From NCBI GenBank assembly GCA_024760905.1, contig CM045731.1:25110001-25174000 (forward strand): DNA of 64,000 bases, given 5' to 3'. Each line of letters starts with the position of its first letter. The stretch's first letter is position 1. Positions 35,152 to 43,989 of this stretch are shown here, in pieces. A program made the position numbers and the translations under genes. The notes under the pieces were generated by a model, which was given only the letters and a program-made list of their open reading frames with translations, was not told where the DNA came from and made no database searches. Origin of the DNA: Plotosus lineatus (lineage: Eukaryota; Chordata; Actinopteri; Siluriformes; Plotosidae).

Positions 35152-37101
35152 ATGCTCACCAGGCGCACAGATCTGAGCAGTGTTCTCTACACTAGAAGTT
35201 TCCATAGTGCAGACTGCGACACAGACCACACCCTCGTTGGAAGCAGGATAAGGCTGACAACAAAGAGGATCCATCACTCCAAAACTAAAGGCCTCCCACG
35301 CATCAACACCTGCTCCTCAAGGGATCCCCAGCGAATCCAACTGTTTCATGACACAGTCAAGAAGAAATTGGCTTTGCAGACTCCTGGCAAAGACATCAAC
35401 AGCAAGTGGAGCTTCCTGAGAGATACTATCTACACAACAGCGCTTACTGCATTTGGGAAAAAGGAGCGTCAGAGTGTAGACTGGTACGAGGCTCACTGGG
35501 AGGAGATGCAGCCTGCGAGAGAAGCCAAGAGGGAAGCCCTCCGAGCATACAAGCAAAACCCCAGCACCAGTACTCGGGACACCCTCAAAGCTGCACTAAA
35601 CAAGGCCCAGCAGACAGCCTGTCACTGTGCAAACGACTTCTGGCTGAACCTCTGTAGCAAGATCCAGATGGCAGCTGACACTGGCAACGCAATGGCCATG
35701 TACAATGGCATCAAGACAGCTACTGGCCCAACCACAATTAAGACTGCACCCCTCAAGACCAAGACCGGGGTGGTGATCACAGACCAAGGCAAGCAGCTTG
35801 AACGCTGGGTGGAACATTACCTGGAGCTGTACACAACCAAGAATGTGGTGACTGATGCAGCATTAAATGCCTTGCCAAACTTACCTGTCATGGAGGATCT
35901 GGCTTACCTGCCTTCAGTGGATGAACTGGGCAAAGCCATTGATTGTCTGACCTGTGGAAAAGACCCTGGAAAGGATGGCATCCCCCTCGAAGTCTTGAAG
36001 AGTGGCAAGGCAGCACTCCTGCAGCACCTCTATGAGCTGCTGTGCTTATGCTGGAAGGAAGGGTTCATCCCCCAGGACATGCGCGATGCAAAAATTGTAA
36101 CCCTCTACAAAAACACGGGTGACCGCAGTGACTGTAACAGCTACCATGGCATCTCCCTTCTTAGCATCATAGGGAAAGTCTTTGCCCGTGTTGTCCTTAC
36201 TCGCCTTCAGATTCTTGCTTCCCGGGTGTACCCAGAATCGCAGTGTGGTTTCAGGGCAGGCCGATCCACAGTCGATATGATCATCTCACTTCGTCAACTG
36301 CAAGAGAAGTGTCGGGAGAAGCAGAAGCCCCTGTACATTGGCTTCATAGACCTGACTAAAGCATTCGACCTGGTCAGCAGAAGCGGAATTTTCAACCTCC
36401 TGCAGAAGATTGGATGTCCTCAAAGGTTACTTCAAATCGTGACCTCCTTTCACGAGAACATGCACAGCACAGTCTGCTTCAATGGTGGGACTTCTGAAGC
36501 CTTCCCAGTGAGCAGTGGTGTGAAGCAAGGCTGCGTCCTAGCTCCGACACTCTTTGGGATATTCTTCTCGATGCTTCTTCAGTATGCCTTCTGTGACAGT
36601 GAGGAAGGGATCCATATCTGCACCAGATCAGATGGAAAATTGTTTAACATAGCTCGACTGCGCGTTAAGACGAATGTGAGGCAGGTCCTCATCCGCGAGA
36701 TGCTGTTCGCGGATGACGCTGCACTGACGTCCCACACTGAGGCTGCTCTTCAAGAGCTAGGCAATCACCTGTCCCATGCCTGTAATGAATTCGGACTGAC
36801 CATCAGCCTGAAGAAGACAAACATCCTGGCCCAGGGCACAAACACAATAGCAAACATCAATATAAATAACACACAGCTTGAGGTTGTGGACTCCTTCACC
36901 TACCTGGGATCCACCATCACCAACACTCTCTCTCTTGACACAGAGATCTCATGCAGAATCAGGAAAGCCGCCGCAGTGATGTCCAAACTGAACAAGCGTG
37001 TATGGAGTAACACCCAGCTAACGGAGAACACCTGTGTACTCAGCACGCTCCTTTATGGCAGTGAGGCCTGGTCCATGTACGCTGGTCAGGAAAGCGGCTA
37101 A
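35152..37101 (+). CDS. non-LTR reverse transcriptase ORF
   Basis: 649 codons open. It starts in the end of the endonuclease (TDHTLVGSR), then the linker, then the RT fingers and palm: GKDGIPLEVLK, LYKNTGDRSDCNSYHGISLL, QCGFRAGRSTVDMI, GFIDLTKAFDLVSR, GVKQGCVLAPTLFGIF and the active site LFADDAAL, followed by TYLGSTITN. The catalytic AD-D pair is intact. The long open frame suggests a fairly young insertion. The stop at 37101 is followed by the continuing homologous frame, so it is also broken at its 3' side. Confidence 0.88.
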   Translation: MLTRRTDLSSVLYTRSFHSADCDTDHTLVGSRIRLTTKRIHHSKTKGLPRINTCSSRDPQRIQLFHDTVKKKLALQTPGKDINSKWSFLRDTIYTTALTAFGKKERQSVDWYEAHWEEMQPAREAKREALRAYKQNPSTSTRDTLKAALNKAQQTACHCANDFWLNLCSKIQMAADTGNAMAMYNGIKTATGPTTIKTAPLKTKTGVVITDQGKQLERWVEHYLELYTTKNVVTDAALNALPNLPVMEDLAYLPSVDELGKAIDCLTCGKDPGKDGIPLEVLKSGKAALLQHLYELLCLCWKEGFIPQDMRDAKIVTLYKNTGDRSDCNSYHGISLLSIIGKVFARVVLTRLQILASRVYPESQCGFRAGRSTVDMIISLRQLQEKCREKQKPLYIGFIDLTKAFDLVSRSGIFNLLQKIGCPQRLLQIVTSFHENMHSTVCFNGGTSEAFPVSSGVKQGCVLAPTLFGIFFSMLLQYAFCDSEEGIHICTRSDGKLFNIARLRVKTNVRQVLIREMLFADDAALTSHTEAALQELGNHLSHACNEFGLTISLKKTNILAQGTNTIANININNTQLEVVDSFTYLGSTITNTLSLDTEISCRIRKAAAVMSKLNKRVWSNTQLTENTCVLSTLLYGSEAWSMYAGQESG

Positions 37102-37600
37102 CAGCTTCCACCTCCGCTGTCTCAGACGTCTGCTTCATATAAAATGGAAAGACAAAGTAACCAACACCGAGGTGCTACAGCGTGCTGGCATGCCAAGTCT
37201 GCTCATACTGCTTAGCCAGAGATGACTTAGGTGGTTGGGTCACGTACGGCAAATGGACGAGGGGCGTATCCCTGAAGACATGTTGTGTGGAGAGCTGAGT
37301 GAGGGCTCCCGCCGCACAGGAAGACCACAGGTTCGGTACAAGGACGTGTGCAAGCGGGACATGAAATAATCTGGCATCGACATCAACACCTAGGAAGGCA
37401 CTGTTGAAACACGCCAGCTCTGGAAGACCACTGTCAAGGGGGTCAACAAAGCTGAAAGAAGCAGAATAAACAAGCTACCTGAGAAAAGAGCAAAGAGGAA
37501 AGAAAGAGCAACCCCCATGGCACCTCAAAGCCCTTTTGTATGCAGTAATTGTTTAAGAAACTGTCACTCTAGGGTGGGCCTTTACAGTCACTCCTGCAAA
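37102..37600 (+). pseudogene. C-terminal part of the non-LTR protein, broken
   Basis: Frames shifting through this part read LRRLLHIKWKDKVTNTEVLQ, then LRWLGHVRQMD, then an RRTGRPQVRYKD-type segment, with stops at 37222 and 37366. It closes with a C2H2-like cluster ([19 protein letters not shown] near 37540-37597), which may bind nucleic acid. Recognisable but not translatable as one chain. Confidence 0.7.
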
Positions 37601-37728
37601 TGCCTACCATATCGCTACACCATCTTCTCTCGAGACGTACGGCTGCCGACGACACATGGGCTGTTATTAGATGTAAGTTAAAAAATATATAATAATTACT
37701 GGAGAGGGTGCTTATTATGTCGAATACA

Positions 37729-37730
<2 letters not shown>

Positions 37731-37799
<69 letters not shown>

Positions 37800-37802
37800 T
37801 AT

Positions 37803-37855
<53 letters not shown>

Positions 37856-37917
37856 CATACATACATACATATACACACACACACATATATATATGTGTGT
37901 ATCCCTATATATATATA
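37731..37917. repeat. (AT)n/(AC)n compound microsatellite
   Basis: About 185 bp of AT, ACAT and AC repeats between the DNA transposon and MITE copy E. Confidence 0.95.
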
Positions 37918-38214
37918 GGGATCCCTGGCTACTTCGCGCTTCAATTCATGTGCTTCAGTGCATCGTGGTTTTTTTTTTTTTAAATATTCATCAAATTAAA
38001 AAATAAGGACATTTTTCATTTTGAAAAACTTCAGGAAATGCCACAGAACAAGACCAATTATGCAAAAAAAAACAACCAAACAAACAAAAATCCCCACTTA
38101 CTACTTACATTTTTGTGAGGTGTGCATCTGCATGCGTGCGTATCTGTATGTGTGTGTATTTATATTTAATTTACATCTTATGCATTTTTAAAAATGTTTA
38201 ATTGTTATTATAGG

Positions 38215-38909
38215 TGTAACACAGGTAAACACATGGTTACTAATTTTATTGGAAAAAACCCTAGTTTCCAACACTCCCTGAAAGCACTAGTTTCCTAGTC
38301 CCCTTGAGCGCGTCATAGGCACGTGCTGCATGCGACCAGCAGAGCGTGTAGGAGAGCGTAAGGAGCAGGACGCATACAGAGCCCTCGAAAAGCGACACGA
38401 AGCCTTGTATGTGTTTTGTTCTCTCTCAATCGAACCGGGTGGAGAGAGTTTGTTTTCTTGGAAGCTCCGACTGGTTTTTTAGTGGCTCTGGATTTGATCT
38501 TGAAGCTGGTTTCGGACACGGATGGCGAGCCAAATCCAGTGAGAACTCTTGGTGGATCCAGAAGCAGTGTGGCCAACTGTTCTCTGGATGCGAGAGTAGA
38601 TCTACAGACCCAACCACTTCAAATCACAGGATCCCAGATAAGAACAGATAAAAACACCTTTATCCCAAACGGATCACAATCCTGGAAAAGACTCCCGGGT
38701 TCACACGAATCAAACCTTAGAGATTTAAGCTTATTTTATTTTATTTTTAATTTGTAAAGAAAGTTCTACAACATTGTTTGCACTGTTTCTTGTAATATTG
38801 TTAATTGTAATAAATCTGCCGGCTGTTCAAATTCAAATCTCCACAATTCATTTTACTCCTCTAGAACCTAGTATAAAATCTAGCACAGCTATATCAAGCT
38901 GGTGTTACA
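38215..38909 (+). repeat. 5' LTR of the Ty3/gypsy-type element
   Basis: 695 bp, beginning TGTAACACAGG and ending GGTGTTACA, so it has TG...CA ends with an 8-bp inverted terminal repeat. It contains AATAAA (in GTAATAAATCTGCC) near its 3' part. The flanking duplication is TAGG on the left and TAAG on the right of the element, one mismatch in 4 bp. Compared with the 3' LTR there are four indels (7 bases in total) and no substitution that I can find. Confidence 0.95.
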
Positions 38910-39028
38910 TCAAAGTGGCGAGCCAGCCAGGAGGAGTTTTGGCTACATTTTGCCTCTAAATTAATAATTTGGCATACAGTTTGGCAGTTTTATGACAGTT
39001 TTTGTACAACTTTTCCCACAAAAGAAAT

Positions 39029-39616
39029 ATGGATATCATTGAACGTGAAGGTATCAAAGTACCAAATGCTGTATTAATTAGTGGTTTTTCTAGTACTGAG
39101 ACTGATGAAGAAGTTATTAAGTTTTTAGAAAAGTATGGTTCTATTACACGAACAGTGAAACTTACTACTTCTGACCCTGACTTTGAAAATACAGCCGTAG
39201 TTGAGTTTGAGTATGGCACTGCTATTGAGTCAATTCAGGCTGAACTACCATGTCAAAGAGCAACATCTGACCCAAAGGTTGTTCACAAAATTCAGCTCTT
39301 ATCCCCACTTTATAGTGATAAGTTAACAGCTGATCTGACCAAGTCTTTTCTCTTTGATTTAAAGGGAATTGCCAAAGCAAGCGGAATAGATTATGAGAAA
39401 TTGTTGCTTGGTGAACTTAACAAACTTCAGGCCTCTGCTGCTGAAAGTGAAGGTATAGCTTCCACTGACGCTACTCCAGTAACTGAAAGTTTAACAGGTG
39501 ATTCTGTTGTGACACAAACAAATAGGGAAACTCTCACAACTACCTCAAACTCTGAGTTCTCCAATCAACAGCAGACCAACTCCTATTTTAAATCCCGAAC
39601 ACTTGAGCACCCCTGA
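39029..39616 (+). CDS. gag part 1, PNMA-like N-terminal domain
   Basis: From the ATG at 39029 (an in-frame TTG lies upstream at 39002) the frame gives about 195 residues. Residues about 10-75 look like the RRM-like N-terminal domain of PNMA proteins: VPNAVLISGFSSTETDEEV, a KYGSI turn, then VVEFEYGTAIESIQ. Then a variable Thr/Ser-rich region follows. The frame stops at 39616, and the next homologous segment continues in a frame shifted by one base near 39540-39600, so a single indel separates them. Assignment by pattern to PNMA-N is my reading, not a search result. Confidence 0.75.
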   Translation: MDIIEREGIKVPNAVLISGFSSTETDEEVIKFLEKYGSITRTVKLTTSDPDFENTAVVEFEYGTAIESIQAELPCQRATSDPKVVHKIQLLSPLYSDKLTADLTKSFLFDLKGIAKASGIDYEKLLLGELNKLQASAAESEGIASTDATPVTESLTGDSVVTQTNRETLTTTSNSEFSNQQQTNSYFKSRTLEHP

Positions 39617-40676
39617 AGTCCAGAGGGTGATTGTCGAGCACATTGTCAAAAGTGCTGACACGTCCCAAACTTATCTGAACTCTTCCAAGTTCAGGTCGTT
39701 CTCCAGAAAATTTCCGTGCCCTAATACGGAAGTAGATTATGACACTTGGCGCAGTCATGTTGAGTTTTATCTTGCCGACTCTTCTGTTTCTGAAAGACAG
39801 GTAGTAAGAAAAATTATTGAAAGTCTCTTACCACCAGCCGCCAATACTGTCAAACATTTGGGCCCCTTGTCCAGCCCAAAAGACTTTTTGAGCTTGCTCG
39901 ATTCTGCATACGGGGATGTAGATGATACTGATGAGCTGTTTGTGAAATTTTTGAGCACAAACCAAAATGCCGGAGAAAAACCTTCAACATACTTGCACCG
40001 GCTCCAGACTACATTAAGCAAAGTTGCTAAAGGGGGAGGCGTTACAGTCAGTGATTTTGATCGACAGCTTTTAAAACAGTTCTGTAGGGGGTGCTGGGAT
40101 GATAACCTAATTGCCAGCCTCCATCTAGAACAAAAGAAATCCAGCCCACCCACCTTTTCTGAACTTCTTTTGTTGCTGCGAACAGAGGAGGATAAACAAG
40201 CAGCTAAGTCCATTCGCATGAAGCAGCACTTAGGACTTTCAAAAGTAAAGGTACAGTCCAACCCTTTAAATGTTTATGCAGACACTGAGTTTCAAGCTGC
40301 TGCTGCAGACAATTCTAGTAAAACGTCTACCAAGAAACTGCAGAAACAAATTGCTCAACTGCAAGAACAGTTAACTTCCTTAAAAGCGTCCATGGAAGAG
40401 ACAGTTGAAAAGAAACCTCAGACAAAGTCCCCCAAAGTTGCAAAGAAACAACAGCGGAAAGGGACACAAACACAGAACTCACCGCCGAAAAGTGAAAGCT
40501 TTGGAAAAGGTAACAAAAAGCCTCGCCCATGGTTCTGCTTTAACTGTGGCAAGGATGGCCATATAGTCCCCTCTTGTGACAGTGACCCAAACCCCAAAGC
40601 TGTTGAAGCTAAGCGCAAAGAGCTTAGGTCAAAACAAAAGGCTTGGGAGAACCAATGTAACACTGATTTAAACTAG
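39603..40676 (+). CDS. gag part 2, capsid and CCHC zinc knuckle
   Basis: 357 codons open, with no ATG at the left end because it is the continuation of part 1. Capsid-like region: FRSFSRKFPCPNTEVDYDTW, VRKIIESLLPPAANTVKHL, SAYGDVDDTDELFVKFLS, QLLKQFCRGCWDDNLI, then a coiled-coil-like stretch (about residues 235-265) and a basic linker. One zinc knuckle CFNCGKDGHIVPSC (CX2CX4HX4C) near residues 311-324 would bind the RNA genome. The motif order resembles PNMA-family capsids. It ends ...TDLN then TAG, with the slippery heptamer over the last codons. Confidence 0.88.
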   Translation: MSTPEVQRVIVEHIVKSADTSQTYLNSSKFRSFSRKFPCPNTEVDYDTWRSHVEFYLADSSVSERQVVRKIIESLLPPAANTVKHLGPLSSPKDFLSLLDSAYGDVDDTDELFVKFLSTNQNAGEKPSTYLHRLQTTLSKVAKGGGVTVSDFDRQLLKQFCRGCWDDNLIASLHLEQKKSSPPTFSELLLLLRTEEDKQAAKSIRMKQHLGLSKVKVQSNPLNVYADTEFQAAAADNSSKTSTKKLQKQIAQLQEQLTSLKASMEETVEKKPQTKSPKVAKKQQRKGTQTQNSPPKSESFGKGNKKPRPWFCFNCGKDGHIVPSCDSDPNPKAVEAKRKELRSKQKAWENQCNTDLN

Positions 40677-40730
40677 TTCCTGTTTCAGTTGAGGGACAAA
40701 CTGGAACTAGTAGCGACACAAGTCCCACTC
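40667..40730 (+). promoter_or_regulatory. candidate -1 ribosomal frameshift signal at the gag-pol junction
   Basis: T TTA AAC (40667-40673), a canonical X XXY YYZ heptamer, stands in the gag frame directly before the gag stop TAG (40674-40676). A -1 slip enters exactly the frame that is open for protease downstream. Downstream pairing: CTAGTTC (40673-40679) with GAACTAG (40704-40710), CAGTT (40686-40690) with AACTG (40699-40703), and the loop GGGAC (40693-40697) with GTCCC (40722-40726), which would make an H-type pseudoknot. The stem begins nearer the slip site than usual, so the exact fold is uncertain. Confidence 0.8.
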
Positions 40731-41672
40731 AGAAACCCCAGCCAAAACAGAGTTGTACGCTAACGAGTAAACACCATTCTAGCATTCCCAAGGGCTTAAT
40801 AGGTAAGAAGTGCACTGCTAATATAAACATAGCTGGCGTTAGCTGCAATTCTCTATTAGATTCAGGGTCGCAAGTTACGACTATTTCACACTCCTTTTAC
40901 CAGAGACACCTGGTTGATTTTCCAATCCAGCCGATCAGTGACCTAGATGTTGAGGGTGCAAACGGTCAGGCGGTACCTTATCTAGGCTATGTAGAAGTTC
41001 CAGTTGGTTTTCCAAAAGAGTTTGTTGAGTCTGAGCCTCAAATTTCTACATTAGCTCTAATAGTACCTGATTTGCGCTCCAGCACAGACTTGCCAGTGTT
41101 AATTGGTACAAATGCCCTCGATGTTTTATATGAGGAACATTGTCGAGACACTCCCATTCTACCAGCTGTCTATGGCTATAGTCAGATTTTAAAAATCCTC
41201 GAGCACAGATACGAAACAAAGAGCACAGGGAAGCTTGGGCTAATGACACTGAGGGGCAACACACCTTATGTTATTCCAGCTCACGAGAAGGTCTGTCTTG
41301 AAAGCTACGCCCACTTAAGTTCGCCACTCACAGACAAATGGGCAGTAGTAGAGCAGCCAATGTCCTCAGCCCTTCCAGGTGGAATCTTTGTTGACTGCTG
41401 TCTTATCACAGTGCCAAGTCAAAGTCCTTACAAGCACCCTGTTTGGATAAGAAATGAAACCGATCATGACATTATGCTTCCTGGCAACTGTGTCCTTGCT
41501 GAATTGCATGTTGCAGACCAAGTTTTGGAAACTCAAAACCTGTCCAATACCAACTCAGCAGGTTGTTGTCGCTTGTCTGCAGACTCCTCATCACCGAAGG
41601 ACCAGTTGACTTTGATTTTGAAAATTCACCTCTGCCTGAGGAGTGGAAAAGTCGCATCACACAGAGTCTGAG
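40677..41672 (+). CDS. pol part 1: aspartic protease and linker
   Basis: Open in the -1 frame from the shift site. The catalytic motif is SLLDSGSQVTTIS near 40850-40890, and the second conserved piece is PVLIGTNALD near 41090-41120 (the ILG-type motif). One DSG per chain, so it would act as a dimer. After a long linker (PYVIPAHEKV, MLPGNCVLAELHV) the frame stops at about 41672. The homologous reading resumes in the next frame from about 41640. Confidence 0.88.
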
Positions 41673-42034
41673 TGCTTACAGTGATGTCTTCGCATGCCAC
41701 GATCTTGACTTTGGCCATGCCACTAGAGTTAAGCATAAAATCAAGCTTAAAGACTAAACACCCATAAAACAGAGATCGAGGCCTATTCACCCAAATGACT
41801 ACGAAGCTGTTAGGAAACACCTCAAAATGCTTCTCGATGCCGGGTAATAAGACCATCAGAATCCCCTTCTCGTCCCCCATCGTTGTAGTTAAGAAAAAGA
41901 CGGGTGAGGCACGTCTCTGTGTGGACTACCGTAAGGTTAACGTACAAGCGGTTAAAGACGCTACGCGTTACCAAATCTTGAAGAGACCTTCTCCGCTCTA
42001 TCTGGGTCAAACTGGTTCTCTGTCATGGACTTAA
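41640..42034 (+). pseudogene. pol part 2: start of reverse transcriptase, frame-broken
   Basis: Three frames are needed to read this short part. LPEEWKSRITQSL to HKIKLKD ends at a stop at 41757. PNDYEAVRKHLKMLLDAG follows to tandem stops at 41847. Then FSSPIVVVKKKTGEARLCVDYRKVN (RT motif region 1) runs on to 42034. Each break is explained by a one- or two-base indel. No substitution-type decay is obvious. Confidence 0.8.
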
Positions 42035-43746
42035 AGTCGGGCTACTACCAGATAGAGATGGATGAGGAAGATAAGGCCAAAACAGCGTTTGTATGCCCCC
42101 TAGGGTTTTATGAATTCAATCGAATGCCTCAGGGAATCACAAATGCTCCCAGCACCTTTCAGAGGTTAATGGAGAGGTGCATGGGAGACATTAATCTTAA
42201 GGAGGTGCTCGTCTTCCTAGACGATTTGATTGTTTTCTCAGACTCCCTAGAGCAACACGAACAGAGGCTAAAGCATGTTTTGGACCGTCTTCGTGAATAT
42301 GGCTTAAAGTTGTCCCCCCAGAAATGTCACTTTTTTCAGACATCGGTTAAATATTTAGGCCATATTGTTTCAAAAAATGGCGTAGAAACAGATCCTGAAA
42401 AAGTAGCAGCCATTAAGACCTGGCCAGTGCCACAAAACTTGAAGCAACTCAAGTCGTTTTTAGGGTTCACCGGCTACTATCGCCGATTTGTTAAAGATTA
42501 TTCAAAGATAGTTCGGCCCTTAAACGACCTTACATGTGGCTACCCACCTTATAGAAGAGTCCAGAAACGAACCGACACTTCTAAGTATTTCAACCCTCGA
42601 GAACCTTTTGCCGAGAGGTGGACATCTGTCTGTCAGTCAGCCTTTGAATGCATTAAGGAGAAATTAACATCCTCTCCTGTATTGGGCTTTGCAGATGCAA
42701 AGCTCCAATATGTTCTGCATACCGACGCCAGCTCTACAGGCCTAGGTGCCGCTCTTTATCAAGAGCAAGGTGGTAAAATGCGCGTCATAGCCTATGCCAG
42801 TAGGGGGCTGACACCAAGCGAAACCAGATATCCAGCTCATAAGCTAGAATTTCTAGCTCTGAAATGGTCCATTGTAGAAAAGTTTCATGATTACCTTTAT
42901 GGTAATGAATTCACAGTTGTAACGGATAATAATCCGCTTACATACATTCTGACCACTGCAAAGCTTGATGCAGCTAGCTATCGCTGGTTAGCAGCGCTAT
43001 CCACCTTCAATTTCCAAATCAAATACAGAGCTGGAAAGGCTAACCAGGACGCAGATGGCCTATCACGAAGGCCCCACCAAACACTAGCTGCGGATTATGT
43101 GACATTAGAAGAGGAGAACCGAATACAACAACTCACCTCACGTCTTCTCGGATCCCCTCCTCGATGTAGTGATTTATGTCCTGATACTATTGCAGCAGTA
43201 TGTCACAAGCATTTTCTCAATGAGAAAACCAAAGATTCACCTCATGTCATTCTTGTTGAGTCCTTGGCTATGAATGCTGACGCAATTCCTGATGTATACA
43301 GTGATGCTGAAACATCTGGTCAAGTAACTGTTCCCTTGTTTTCTGCTCATGAGCTTAAAGAACAACAAAGATCTGACCCGAGCATCAATCATGTCATTCA
43401 GTTACTTGAAGCTGGAGCAGATGTTCCACATAACAACAGAGAAACATTTGAAATAAAACTGATGCTCCGAGAATGGAAACGTCTTGAAATGAGGGATGAC
43501 CTTTTGTTCAGGAGACGACAATGTGACCCAGATACAACTTACCAGCTTGTACTCCCTGTCTCACTTAGACCCACTGTTCTAAAGTTACTCCACGATGACA
43601 TGGGTCATATGGGGTGGGAGAGGACTCATGAACTAGTGAGAGCAAGATTTTATTGGCCTAAGATGGGTCATGACATTGAGACCAAAATAAAGAACTGTGG
43701 TCGTTGTGTTCAAGAAAGTCCTTGCCTGAAAAGGCCGCGCCTTTAG
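42025..43746 (+). CDS. pol part 3: reverse transcriptase, RNase H, integrase zinc domain
   Basis: 573 codons open. RT: MDLKSGYYQIEMDEED, PFGFYEFNRMP-like PLGFYEFNRMPQGITNAPS, active site VLVFLDDLIVFS (FLDD in place of YxDD, normal for the group), KYLGHIVSKNGVETDPEKV, LKSFLGFTGYYRRFV. RNase H: LHTDASSTGLGAALY, KLEFLALKWSIVEKF, VVTDNNPLTYIL, then AGKANQDADGLSRRP. Integrase HHCC domain: LLHDDMGHMGWERTHELV and CGRCVQ, with FYWPKM between. The catalytic residues I can identify are all present. The frame ends at 43746 through a shift. Confidence 0.95.
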   Translation: MDLKSGYYQIEMDEEDKAKTAFVCPLGFYEFNRMPQGITNAPSTFQRLMERCMGDINLKEVLVFLDDLIVFSDSLEQHEQRLKHVLDRLREYGLKLSPQKCHFFQTSVKYLGHIVSKNGVETDPEKVAAIKTWPVPQNLKQLKSFLGFTGYYRRFVKDYSKIVRPLNDLTCGYPPYRRVQKRTDTSKYFNPREPFAERWTSVCQSAFECIKEKLTSSPVLGFADAKLQYVLHTDASSTGLGAALYQEQGGKMRVIAYASRGLTPSETRYPAHKLEFLALKWSIVEKFHDYLYGNEFTVVTDNNPLTYILTTAKLDAASYRWLAALSTFNFQIKYRAGKANQDADGLSRRPHQTLAADYVTLEEENRIQQLTSRLLGSPPRCSDLCPDTIAAVCHKHFLNEKTKDSPHVILVESLAMNADAIPDVYSDAETSGQVTVPLFSAHELKEQQRSDPSINHVIQLLEAGADVPHNNRETFEIKLMLREWKRLEMRDDLLFRRRQCDPDTTYQLVLPVSLRPTVLKLLHDDMGHMGWERTHELVRARFYWPKMGHDIETKIKNCGRCVQESPCLKRPRL

Positions 43747-43988
43747 TTAATATTAAAACCACGCGACCAATGGAATTGGTCTGCATGGACTTTCTTTCGA
43801 TTGAGCCCGATAGTAAGAGTACCAAGGACGTTTTAGTCATCACAGATCATTTTACAAAATATGCGGTAGCCTTGCCCACTCGTGATCAAAAGGCAACCAC
43901 TGTGGCTAAAAATCTCTGGGAAAACTTTTTGGTTCACTACGGGTTCCCGAACGCCTCCATAGTGACCAGGGAGGGGTTTTGAGTCACA
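43704..43988 (+). pseudogene. pol part 4: integrase core, first half
   Basis: The next frame gives PMELVCMDFLSIEP, holding the first catalytic aspartate, then VLVITDHFTKYAVALPT and VHYGFP. It stops at 43982. The DNA for the second catalytic motif (HSDQG) is present at about 43960-43974 but in a different frame, so two small indels bracket it. Confidence 0.85.
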
Positions 43989-43989
43989 T

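Larger units (their letters stand above)
33668..37668 (+). mobile_element. APE-type non-LTR retrotransposon, 4 kb
   Basis: About 4 kb, plus strand, lying inside the inverted ends of the element above. A 5' leader (33668-34500) is followed by endonuclease and RT frames and a C-terminal cysteine/histidine motif. Both ends carry a similar GACACATGGGCTG-type word (33698 and 37650). Clade cannot be fixed: the motif style is RTE-like, but the leader and zinc motif differ from the other two RTE families in this window. Confidence 0.8.
32992..37727. mobile_element. DNA transposon with inverted ends, filled by a non-LTR element
   Basis: Left end GTATTCGACGTGATAAGCATCC and inverted right end GTATTCGACATAATAAGCACCC match closely. 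Both lie in AT-rich DNA, so TA target use is likely but cannot be proved. The element's own DNA is about 33001-33665 and 37670-37727. The interior has a minus-strand acidic 89-codon ORF (33580-33311, ESDDEDFSP) that could be a transposase remnant. Superfamily (Tc1/pogo-like) is an inference. Confidence 0.55.

Noticed and set aside
39029..40676. A domesticated PNMA host gene
   Set aside because: It lies between near-identical LTRs with protease, RT, RNase H and integrase downstream, so it is the gag of a retrotransposon.
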